DNA of 64,000 nt from Patagioenas fasciata (Eukaryota; Chordata; Aves; Columbiformes; Columbidae): positions 25,068,867-25,132,866 of the forward strand of contig NC_092525.1 in assembly GCF_037038585.1 (NCBI RefSeq). Direction: 5' to 3'. The notes under the pieces were generated by a model. It made no database searches. It was given only the letters and a program-made list of their open reading frames with translations, and was not told the DNA's origin. Shown piece after piece: positions 1 to 10,993 of this stretch. Position 1 is the first letter of the stretch. Every line of letters begins with the position of its first letter. A program made the translations under genes and the position numbers.

Positions 1-939
1 ATTCTTTCTCCCAGAAACACTGTTTCCAGTAAGCAGATACAACTTTTGTGTTAATAAAAATAGAAATTAGTGTTTTATCTAGGAATGGACACCAAACTGA
101 ATAGCTGTTTTCTAAGATAAAAATCAATATCCATACACAAAAGTAAACTGCACTATTTGGGTTCGTTTCAAATACCAACATGCTATTATTACAAGACTCT
201 GATTCCATATTTCCACTTGTTAGGTTTCTCCAGCTTTATATTCCCCTACAGTTCTTCCAACATTTACACATTGGTATGGAATATGCAAACAGCAAGGTTC
301 AGACTACAGTACTTAGAACCTACTGCCTTTAAGCAGGCAAAGCATAAACAGTGGCTTACCGATACAAAGAAAAATATTTCACATCCCATTGATGCACAGA
401 CAGCAAAATGTCTACAGGGCTCATCAAGAGGATGCTTTTCTTGGCCAAAGTCTACATATACAGCTTTCGGAATCACTGACACCAACTACCAACTGAAATA
501 GTATCACTGTATTTAGAAGTTATTCAACATTTATGGTAGTTTGTATTGTGGACATATCATATCTGTATTCCAAAATAACTACTTGAAAAATTTTCTGACT
601 ATGAATTGCGTGAAATAATGTGGTACAATGAATTGACTAGTTTTGCAGCTAAAGAGCAGCTTGAGAGTTCCAAATAACAGAATACATTAGTTACAAACTT
701 ATTTATGACTATAACAAGTTAGAATAGATCTGTGAAGTCACACTACTGCTCTCAAATTGAGAAAATGTAAACCTTTTTTTTGTTACAATAGGTTATATGC
801 ATGCTGCAGAAATACTGGGAAGTTGATCAGTTGTGGTACGTGGTAGTGCCACAAATTCTGTGTCACTGGTCATAGCAGCACCTCCTCTTGCTTCATCTAC
901 CTGCCACTGTCCCACAAAATTTTAGTGGGAAACTGGCTG

Positions 940-1005
940 AAATTTCTTTTTAAGGGTAACACAACATGGTTTAAATTTCCTTCTAAAGGTAACACAACAT
1001 GTCTA
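940..1005. repeat. Diverged 33-bp tandem duplication
   Basis: Two adjacent copies of a 33-base unit start at 940 and 973. Both begin AAATTTC and share the exact core GGTAACACAACATG, with a few substitutions between them. The divergence suggests an old local duplication rather than an active satellite. No function is indicated. Confidence 0.75.
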
Positions 1006-1700
1006 AACCAGCAATTTGAGGCATTTACAATGATGTGCAAGGGCAAGTGCCTATACCTGTTGGGTAATTGTGTCTAGCACCTCACTTTTCTACTCCTCAG
1101 CACTTGGGCTGCAGAGTAGGCCACAAAAGTAAACAAAGCTTCTCCCTTCACACATTTTAAAAAGATTATTGGTCGGAGGTTTCCTGCATGCATTAAATTA
1201 CAATTGTCTCGGCAAGTGGAACATTACTAGAACATCCTCAAAGTAGTCATTGGGTATCTTGTGCAAAATTTTAGTCAGAAAAATGCAGTCTATTTAAAAT
1301 TCCAGATATAAATAAAGGATTTTTAAATACTCCTTCATTTCTTCAATCTTAAAAAAATCCATCAATACCATGCAAGAATTTTTAAATCAAGAAGAGATTC
1401 TCACAAGTATCACTATATTGTTTTTCAACTACCACCAAGAATTAGTTTAAAAAGAAAAATGTCCTCAAAAAAAAAACCCACCATAACTGTAAAAAAAAGG
1501 TTTCCATTAGTAATCTTCTATTTTATTCAAACTATTGTAATTTCACAATCAGATTTTATATATATACACACACTCTTAGCTAGGCAGAATACTTTCAAGA
1601 GCATCTACTTCAATATACAGGTTGTGTGATCAACATTTAAAATTCTTAGGCATTTTTACAGTAGTCCTCACCACTGTTCTAATCTGTTGTACTCTAGATG

Positions 1701-1746
1701 GTTGTGATACAGCTACCAAGTGTCAATGTTTGGCAGCTGTATCAAC
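1701..1746. repeat. Short imperfect inverted repeat (hairpin)
   Basis: The arms 1701-1718 and 1730-1746 are nearly complementary. They give 4 bp, a 2-base bulge, 8 bp, one mismatch and 3 bp around an 11-base loop. The matching core is ATACAGCT / AGCTGTAT. The pairing does not extend outward, so the stem is shorter than a typical microRNA precursor. Confidence 0.6.
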
Positions 1747-4223
1747 AGCAATGATTAACTCATCTCAGAAGGGTTAGGTATTTGCTTTCTATAATCCAGG
1801 AAAAAGAAGTGCTGAATAAAGTTTGGAAATTGCTCAGGTTTTCTAGCCCTAGACATAAATTTTTATTTCTACATTGTTTTCCAGAGATATTAAAAGATAA
1901 ATACCCATCTTCTTAAAGTTTTTCCAAGGAAAGACAGCTATCTAAGAATCACTTATCAATCTAAATTTTAATTCTGAAGTTCGTAGTTTCTGTTTTGTCA
2001 CAGGATGCAAACTCTGACAGACTTTTTTATCATTAGAGATTATGAACTTAGTAGTAGTAATCAGACAACGCTGGCTTTGAAAATGTTTTGAGTGATTCCA
2101 ATGGGATGCTCTGGACTTGATCATACTATACATGAGACCTACACAAAGCTGTGGAATTTTCTGCTTGTGTTTTTAAGGCCTACAATCCAATTTCATCAGT
2201 TGCTTGATAAAAAAATAACTAGGGGGAGAAGTTTCACAAAACAAGGGGTTTGGCAGCTCTGCCAGTGTAAGAAATGCTCTTTTCTTATCTGCAGTTACAG
2301 ATTCCGCAGCATTGTGCCTCTTCATCTTGTGCCAGTAAAGCTTTTGTAAGGCTGAACTGAGAATCAAAGGTCTGGGTAAAATAAAAAAGAACTATTCTTT
2401 ATCCACATAAGTTCCCTGATTCAGTCCCTGTCAGATCTGTGCAGAACACTTGTTTTAGTATACCAGTAAACCATTGCACTGTACAACAGAGGCAGGAACA
2501 AAGAGGGAGGAACAGGAACTCTGTAAGTCAGAACTGCAATGTGACAACACAGTGTCCTTTCAATCTTAGCTTCCCTTGTCAGGGCTGTCTAATGATGAAC
2601 TGTTCAAGGAATAAAAAGGTTTTATGCTAAATTCTTCTTCTACAATTACAAAAAAAAATGAAGGAAAACAAGCGATCAGTGTTTGAAGGCTTTACAATTC
2701 TGCAAAGAATTACTGCTAATGGCTGTTCTTTACCAGGATGAAAATTAATCTCTAAAATTTAATTCTTACATGATCAGTTGCCACAGAACAGGTTCCTTGG
2801 CCAACAGACAACTAGTAAACTTCACCTCCTAAAAAGGAACAGACATTTGGTACAGACAGACAGCAATTGTTGTGCCACAGCATAAAAGTAATGCCAGCTA
2901 GAGGATATTATTATTAAAAAGCAGAATTTTTGACTTTTACAAGTGGAGGGAGTTGAGCATCGTATAATGAATCTACAGTATTGAGTCACTCAGAGAAAGT
3001 CTGGTGCCTCTTAACGAATTCCTAAGGCTGTGACTTAATACATGTAAGGTTGATAGCAACTGAATTGTGCAAACTGTGATCTGTGAAGGGATATTTCAGC
3101 CCAAAGTATATCATTGCTATGCTAGGCTGAATTTTGGTTGTATACAACAAGAAAAGTTGTAATAGTCACCATCTGTTCATGCAAAACATGAAGGCAGATA
3201 AAAATGAGCAGCTGTAGGGACTTGTTGAGCAATCTGAGGAGAAAAGTCAAAGAAGGTTATTTGGGCTTTGTGAGAAGATGACTGGTTCAACATCAACAGA
3301 GGAAAAGTAGTACATCAAATCACAGAACATGGTACAAACACAGAGAAGGCAAGGTGATTCATCTTATTTTCTCACTGAAATGCTCAGGTCAATAGGAGGA
3401 AATTGTGGAGGGGTGTGTTCACCTCCCCATAAACATTTGAGACGAAGAGAAATAGATGATCAACTACCTCCAAAACCAAATTTGGATATCAGGGATGGAA
3501 TGGTAAAGACTAAAGGATTAACAAAAGCTGTCCCAAAAGATATTACATAGAAAGGTGTCCAAATTCTCACACATCTCACCTTGGCTCCCAGACTTGCAAA
3601 ATTCAGCGAGTTTTATCTCTTTTCCTGAGTGATAAGCTGCAAACCCAGTTACACATGGTTTGGTGTTTTCTTACTCTATTTTTTCATAGCTCTTCACATA
3701 ACCTCTTGATAGCAGTACACAGCAGCTATTTCATGACACAGAAATTGTATACAGTATTGGCAGAATGAACAGAGGCAGAGGGAAATTCACAGAAATAGAT
3801 TGATGATAGAGCCCTCGAGCAAACACGAGTTGCCACTAAAAAGTCATACTAATGGTTGCACAGAGCATTTCTTGCAATGCAACTGCACACATCTGACTAG
3901 AAGCAACAGTAGACAGTTCAGCTAGTAGTAGAAAATGAGTGCTGCTCCCCCATGCATTGATTATAGCATTCATATCTGCAGAGACAAAAATCTGACATAA
4001 AAGAGAAAACCCATCCCTATCATGGCGCTACAGACAGAGAATAATAACCATTCAGAAAGCTCAGTTTTCTTTATAGATTTTGAAATAAACTCTCTCTGCA
4101 TTGGAACAAGTGTCTGTGGATACATGTTCTGATTCTGTCGTTTACAGTTAGCAGCTCCCAGAGTTTGTAGGGCTCCTGTAAGACAACACTGAATCTCATT
4201 GCAATAGGACCTTTTCTGGCATT

Positions 4224-4240
4224 TATATATATATATATAT
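4224..4240. repeat. (TA)n microsatellite
   Basis: An uninterrupted alternating TA run of about 8.5 units, visible directly. It is likely length-polymorphic and has no gene association in view. Confidence 0.85.
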
Positions 4241-5602
4241 CTTTAATTAAGAATATTAACTTTCTCTGGGATTTAAAGGAATTTAGAAGGGCAAAGAAAG
4301 CTTGAGTTGACATAAGTGCATTATTTACATGTCATCAGAAATTTATGCCTCTATTTTTCTACACTTTTTGCTAGATAACATGGTTATACATATCACAAAT
4401 CTTAAAATCAGGATATGCTCCTGAAGAACACCACAAACACAGCTAGAGCAGCTCACAAATCATCTAGGAAACAAACTGTCAATCTTCCTGAAATCTCAGA
4501 TGTCAAACCATCCGCATTTTCTCTGCTAATTGCAAGTGTACATTGAGCCAAACACAAGGAGGTCAAAGATTACAGACTCCAAGGCTGTTCGCAATTTACT
4601 TAAATACTTTTCTTCCTCTCTTCCTTAACAATAGAAATAGGTATCAATGTGTGTAAGTCATCAGATGTGAACAGTATCCTTTTACAGGAACAGGCCTTCA
4701 TCCTACATGAACTGTAAGACTACAGGGAAGGACAGGAGGTTCCATCTGCCAGCATCTGGGAAATCAGCATCTAACCTCAGATTTATTTCAGACTATTTCA
4801 AATTATGTTTTCCTGACTCCTAATATTTCTCTGTCTTTGCTGTAGCCCAGAGACAATTAGTTTGACAAGAAATCATTTATTTGGTATATATTACTCAAAC
4901 TAGATGATCTGATAATAACCTCTGGCTTTAAAAATAGAAAGACCTATGAAAAAGATCTGAAAATTTTTATTAAGTTTATGAATATTTTACTTGAATGTTG
5001 AAACAAGAAGTTTTAACTTAAAAATTAATTTTCCAGTTGCACTACTGGACAAGAAAGGATTATCTTCCTTTTTCAGAGTCCTTGAATTTATGCACAGGCA
5101 GAATATTAAAAGAGGAGCTTTTAATAAGAGAAGAAAAAAGGAACCAAAGAATTAATGGAAATGTAGTTTTGTTAAAGTAACATCACCGATAAATGAAAAT
5201 ATTTTTCTTCCATAGCTAAAAATACACGAAGGCACAAATGCAGGAGTGTAGAGGACAGACTAAAACTACTAGCAGTCAAATACCTAGCAACAATTTCCCA
5301 AATAATTCCTGAAGGAGGTGATAAAAGGAGCCTTTTAATTAAAATTAAACAGCCAGAATATACCTGCAAATATTCACAAAGTTTATTTTCTAACCTAGGT
5401 TAGGGCCTACTGACTGTTGAGAAAGCATATTTTGGTTTTAATTGCCAGAAGAGCATGCCTATTGTCATTACATGATGCAAAGAGCACTAAACATAAGACA
5501 TATCACTTTTTGCTGAATTTTTGTGCTGTTACCCTCCTCCAAATTTCAATTTACCAAGCATTTCACAATTAGTCAATACTTTGTAGATTTTTATCTAAAA
5601 AT

Positions 5603-5623
5603 CATATAAAAAAATTTTATATG
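5603..5623. repeat. AT-rich perfect inverted repeat
   Basis: CATATAAAA at 5603-5611 is the exact reverse complement of TTTTATATG at 5615-5623, with three A bases between. Its low complexity makes a chance origin plausible. It also resembles a small hairpin followed by T residues, but no transcript context is visible. Confidence 0.6.
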
Positions 5624-7839
5624 AACACTAGGCTAGGCAGAAATTCCTTCCTCAAAATGCTTTTCAGTTTTGCCTTCAAAATTTACAAAGGTTAGAATTT
5701 CTATTAAGATATTCCTCAGCTATTAGAGCTCAACTAACATGAATTTACATAGTTCTACTCACACACTCCTCTACTTGCTACAATTTATATTAGATCTAAA
5801 AATTAATTTTTCTGTGCATGAGTACACATGCATTTACAAAAAAAAAAAAAAGCACTACGGCACACTGGTTATGACAATGATTAAATACCTACAAATTCTA
5901 CTAGATCTATAAATAGTAGACCTCTGCTTGTGGAATATGCCTCCTCAATCACCCTTGGTTAATTAAATTTAGGGTGCAATAGTCCTGTTTACCTTGGCAG
6001 CACCAATCTTGTACATAACTGAGTACATCCTGAAAAGTTATTAACTACAGCACTACATGCATTTATTCCTTTTTAATTCATAAGGACTATGTATTCCTTC
6101 AGTTTCACATTAAATAAACAACTAAAAAACTATGCAGTTAAGTAATAAGTTCAACAAATGTTCTCACCATTGATGCTGCAGAATTAAGCGTTCATGAATG
6201 GAAGAATATTTGTTTCAATATATTATTAAAAATTAAACCTAATCCAACATTGCTGAAGGAAGTTTTATGGGATTCAATACTAACTTTAATTTGGTCTGCT
6301 TTCTGTGTGCATGTGTATTTGCACAGGAAAGGTGCAGACAAGGGCAGACACAGAAAGCAACTAAATAATACCAGTCAGCCTGGCAGCAGAGGTATCAGAA
6401 TTCCAGTTAGCTATGCAAAAAAAAATAATTAGTCTGCTGAAGGGAAAGAGGCTTATAGCCTTGGAGGCTGTGGATAGGAAGCTAACAAGACCAGAACACA
6501 GATTCTCAAGAACCTACATTTCAATAATTCTTGAGTTTGTATAGCGTAAGGCACAGCTACGAACATATACAGATGAGTATATGCAGATAATGTTTTGGTA
6601 CAACTGAGTTTCTGTAAGATTTAGAAGCCTGTATCACAGAAAAAATTAAGATAAATTTCTTTGTACATTTCCTTATAAAATTTGTTATATGGGAATATAG
6701 AAAGAGGATTGTTTAGTTTGTTAAATATAGATAGGTAGTTCCTGAAGCCTGAAAAATTTTGAGTTTATTGATCACAGGCTGTAAGAATTGTTCATTCCCC
6801 AAGGGATCATAACTTGCTTGGTTTCTACTCCAACTAACTCAAGAGCAGCAAGGGAATTCTATTTTTTTTCCCCTAAGCTAGAAGCTACTACCAGCAGGAA
6901 CAGACCTTCTTAACAATACAAGTGATGCTTACTCTAAAAGCAAGACATTTCTTGGGCAGTTGAAGTTCAAAAATAAGCCTACATTTCCATAAGAATATTT
7001 TAATTCCTAAACAATCACATTGCAGAACTTGTCTGTTTAGGCTGTATGTTTCCAACAACTGGCCTTTCTAAATAGGAAACCTGGTTTTGTTAGTCTGTCA
7101 AATGGAGCCCTTCTATTTCACATTCAGTTCTAGAATTTCAGTGTCTTCTTTTAAACGGAAGGCTTAATTACTAAGCTTTTTGTTAAGTCTGTTTTGAACA
7201 CCAAAGTTCTACACACATATAAAAAACACCACAACACTGCAAAGACACCTACTCTCCCTACCCCAGCCCCCCTACTCCACAGGCAAAGTAAGGCTGTGCT
7301 GCTCTGCTAAAAAAAAAAAACCAACAAAACCTGCTTTGTTCTTGAAGTACTTTTCTTAAACCTCAATTTGAATTCAGCTCACCAATATCAAAATGTTTCT
7401 GCCATCATTCCTGACTTATTTGCTGTCTAATAAATGTATTGCTTAGAAAATGTCAAGTCAGGATTAAATTGGGACAAGAAACTATGGAAATAGTCATTAA
7501 AAGAGACGTGCAACAAAGCAGAGATACTGACAGTTTCAACCTACATAAGTAATTTCTATCAGCTCAAGTTCCCATTTGAGACATGTAATTTCCACCAATA
7601 CTTATCATTGCTATTTTCAGCAACTTCCATGTCTTTATTTTTGGTTATTAATGTTCTGCCAAATTATTTCAACAATAGGTATAAACCTTGTGAGATAAGT
7701 TAACCCTTTATTGAGAACAGAAAAAAAAGGGAATCAAGGGTATAAACAGTCTAATCCTATTTTGTGCACATACTTTGAAAATTTATCAGATATATCCATC
7801 AGAGGACCGAGAAACTTAAAACTAACTTTTCCAGCACCC

Positions 7840-7892
7840 TGGTGGGCTCTGATGTGAACTAAAGTCACCTAATGGTTCTCAGAAGCCCACCA
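7840..7892. repeat. GC-containing inverted repeat with nested stem
   Basis: The arm 7840-7852 (TGGTGGGCTCTGA) pairs with 7879-7892, complementary except for one extra base. Inside the 26-base loop a further GTGA/TCAC pairing is possible. The arms are GC-rich relative to the surroundings, so this is less easily explained by base composition than the AT-rich hairpins. It belongs to no family I recognise. Confidence 0.55.
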
Positions 7893-7980
7893 CCGCTTTT
7901 CCTCTTTGTTCCAAAAGTCTTTTCTTTGACGAAGATACATTGCTTTTAATTTTTCATGTAAAGATGTATGGTCTACTTTC

Positions 7981-8072
7981 TGTTTTGTTTGTTGGTTTTA
8001 TGTTTGTTTGGTTGTTGCTTTTTTGTTTTGGTGAGGGTTTTTTGTCATTTGTCTACCTTTTTTTTTTTTTTC
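7981..8072. repeat. T/G-rich simple tract
   Basis: A run built of TTTG, TTG and T blocks, ending in a pure T stretch within about 8061-8070. It is low-complexity sequence. A short open frame across such a tract has no coding meaning. Confidence 0.75.
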
Positions 8073-10049
8073 TCCCCTGAAGCTTGAAGAAACATCTTTC
8101 ACACACCTGAGGATTCTGGTCAAATAATTTTACGAATTATAGAACATTTTAAAAGTTACAGGCAGCACAGTACTGAATATTAAGAACAATCAGCCCAATT
8201 TTCTACTAGCATATTTGTTCCATGATGTGGGCATCATTTTTTTGGTTATAACCTTTAGTCCTCCCCCTTCATTTAAAGTGAGATTTTATAGAAATAAGCA
8301 GAGCAAAACCTGAAATATAAATAATATAGTCTAATTTTATGGCATTTACTCCCAAAGAGAGGAAACTAAATACTGTTTGGTGCAAGTTCAAAACCAGTCT
8401 AAACTCACAAAGAATGTTTAGTTCTTTTTCTTAAAATAGAAAATGAACAAGTACTACATTTCACTCCATAAGACAAGCAAACATTGTCTCAAGTGCAAGG
8501 TAACTTACAGTGTAGTTGAATATGACAAGGAATCCAACAGCACTATACAGACAAGAAACAGAACTCTTTTCAGGAACCAGTAACATTTATAGCAATTACC
8601 TGCTTCTCTGAAAATATATTCAAGCTGCCCTCCCTAATAAGATCTCTTCTGTTATGGCAAGGTCAAGAGTTTACAGGAAAGAATATAATCTGCTTTGTTC
8701 TATATGCTTTTTGCTCATGTATGCACTAAATGAATGCAAACACATTGCTATTCCAAGAGAATAGTGTTTTGGACTTCACATTCATAGCTGTAGGTGAAAG
8801 TCAATAACAACTTAATTTCGTTTACTGTTGAGGGAGAAAGAACAAGTTCTCAGCACACTTGCAAATTTGCAGGAGATTTTATTCTGTGCTATTCTGTATC
8901 AACTGGCATAAGTCTTTGGTTTTATGTTTTTTTTTTTTTTCCTGAAAAATCCTTTTTAAAGTAAACCTTACGGAAATGATTTATTCTTCAACTTTGCCAG
9001 CTTATTTATTATTAGTCGTCCTTTATGGATTGTAATTAAGTTCTACTTGAATTAAATTGAAAAGATGTGCTCATGTACCTGTGAAAATGCTCCTGAAATT
9101 AAGTGACAGTAACTGTTCACAGGCAAACTGTCAATTAAGTTTGGTAAAAAAACCAAAGGACATGTGATGTATAAACCTGTGTGAAAGGAAATCAGAAATT
9201 TCTCAACATTTAGACTAGAAAAATCTGACTACCCTGGATTTTCTAAACCACTCTGATCAGAAAAAAATTCTCTTTGCCTAAGTTTGTTTGCAGAGTCAAG
9301 ACTTTTTTTCTTATTATAATATTAAAAAGAACCTTAGAAGTATCTAAAATATCTAGTTGCCGTGTCTGTACCACTTTCTCCTTTTGTCATTGTTAATAAC
9401 AGAGGAAAGATTACACAGGCACATCATGACAACAAATCACAGAAATGATGAAAATGACACAGTTAACTTCTATTTAATTATCTTCTATTTAGCACTAAAA
9501 ACAACCACCTGAATACAGGACATCAAGCTTGGGAAAAGATGACTTTGATCATGAAGTTAAGGGCTGTCTTATAACATATGGTGCATATATTATGCATAGG
9601 CAACAGCCACGAGTTCCTATCCCATATGAACAGACTATCACCTTATTCTAAATTTAAAACATGCAACTATGCCAAACAAGTATAACTAATACAAATAAAA
9701 ATACAAGGCTATACACAGAGGATATTCATCTGCTCTACATAAATGAATGCATAGGATCTTATTTTGAGGACAGCCTCACTTAGCTAATGAAAGTTGGAAG
9801 TCACTTCTTTGCTTACAGAAAAGAACAGTAGACAAGCCCTGTGAGAAATAGATTCCCTAACAGTTTTCGAAACTCTACTCACTTTCTCTGTTTTGCCCCA
9901 GTTCTCAGACATTTGGAACTTTACATTGCAATGGAAATCTATCCACACAGTGACCTCACATCTGCTCACAGAGCCTTGAAAGCACTCAACATCATGAACA
10001 ATTTAATTAAATCAAGGAAATCATCAATATGTTTAAAATTAAGCCCATG

Positions 10050-10993
10050 CTTCAAGTGCCCTGGTGAACTGGATCTTAATCCAAAGCCTATGAAATGCAA
10101 GAAGAGAAGAGTTTACAGATCATGAAAGGAGAAACTGGCCACTTGGCAAGAATATAAGGCTGTTGTCAGAGGATGTAGGGAGGCAACTAGGAAAGCTAAG
10201 GCCTCCTTAGAATTAAACCTGGCAAGAGGGGTCACGGACAACAGAAAAATAAAACTAACATTAGAGGCAATGCAGGCCCACTGATGAACAAGGTGGGTGC
10301 CCTGGTGACAGAAGACACAGAGAAGGCAGAGTTACTGAACACCTTCTTTGTCTCTGTCTACACTGCCAGAGGCTGTCCTGAGGAGCCCCATACTGCTGAA
10401 GCCCCAGAGGGAGTCAGGACAATGGAGAAGTCTGCCTTTGTTGATGAGGACTGGGTTAGGGAACAATTAAGCAATCTGGATATCCATTAATCCATGGGTC
10501 CAGATGGGATGCACCCGTGGGTGCTGAGGGAGCTGGCTGAAGTTATTGCTAGACCGCTCTCCATCATCTTTGCCAAGTCATGGGAAACAGGAGAGGTGCC
10601 TGAGGACTGTAGGAAAGCAAATGTCACTTCAGTCTTCAAAAAGGGCAAGAAGAAGGACCCAGACCTGCCAGCCTCACCTCCATCCTTGGGAAGGCAATGG
10701 AACAACTTATCCTTGGTGCCATCTCAAGCCGTATCAAACATAAGAGGGTCTTTAGGAGCAGTCAACATGGCTTCACCAAGGGGAAATCATGCTTAAACAA
10801 TCTCATAGCCTTTTCTGAGGACTGGAACAGGCTGCCCAGGGAGGTTGTGAATTCTCCTTCTCTCTAGAAACTCAAAACTGGCCTGGACACCTTCCTGTGT
10901 AACCTCATCTAGGTGTTCCTGCTCCGGCAGGGGGATTGGACTAGATGATCTTTCAAGGTAGCTTCTAATACCTAACATTTTGTGATTCTGTGA
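10050..10993 (+). mobile_element. CR1 LINE, 5'-truncated with internal deletion
   Basis: This is a non-LTR retrotransposon copy of the CR1 family, the dominant repeat of bird genomes. The 5' edge is fuzzy (about 10050). From 10094 the translation follows the CR1 ORF2 linker between endonuclease and reverse transcriptase (KKRRVYRS, then TWQEYKAVVRG, then KVGALVTEDTEKAELLN). It then enters the reverse transcriptase with the hallmark GPDGMHPWVLREL and VFKKGKKKDP. At about 10820 the reverse transcriptase jumps directly to the CR1 3' untranslated region (GAACAGGCTGCCCAGGGAGG). The element ends with the diagnostic CR1 tail, two degenerate 8-base units reading GTGATTCTGTGA at 10982-10993. The usual full length is about 4.5 kb, so most of the 5' part and the reverse transcriptase core are missing. 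It is a dead copy. Confidence 0.95.
10094..10822 (+). pseudogene. CR1 ORF2 remnant (reverse transcriptase fragment)
   Basis: This is the broken coding part of the CR1 element. Disabling changes visible by eye are: an in-frame TGA at 10126-10128 just before the linker; loss of a few codons around 10250-10262, where CR1 proteins usually carry a GFFKYI-like motif; an in-frame TAA at 10488-10490, directly before SMGPDG; and a small deletion with frameshift around 10658-10670, after which the frame again reads as reverse transcriptase (SLTSILGKAMEQLILGAIS, then SSQHGFTKGKSCLNNL) up to about 10820. The catalytic aspartate motifs, including the YADD box, lie in the deleted segment. No functional enzyme can be made. 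In a living element this ORF encodes the endonuclease and reverse transcriptase used for target-primed insertion. Confidence 0.93.

Larger units (their letters stand above)
1..10049. other. AT-rich DNA with no recognisable gene
   Basis: I see no coding exon, structured RNA or known repeat family in this stretch. The reading frames present are short, start and stop on both strands, and match no protein family I recognise. It is low in CpG and contains scattered A and T runs, a diverged tandem duplication near 0.95 kb, small inverted repeats near 1.7, 5.6 and 7.85 kb, and a T/G-rich tract near 8.0 kb, all listed separately. Sampled rows show more C than G on this strand, which would fit an intron of a gene read on the minus strand, but that is inference. 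Confidence 0.6.

Noticed and set aside
10487..10978. Minus-strand frames inside the CR1 element (10487-10705 and 10793-10978)
   Set aside because: They are antisense shadows of the CR1 reverse transcriptase and 3' end, which clearly read on the + strand.
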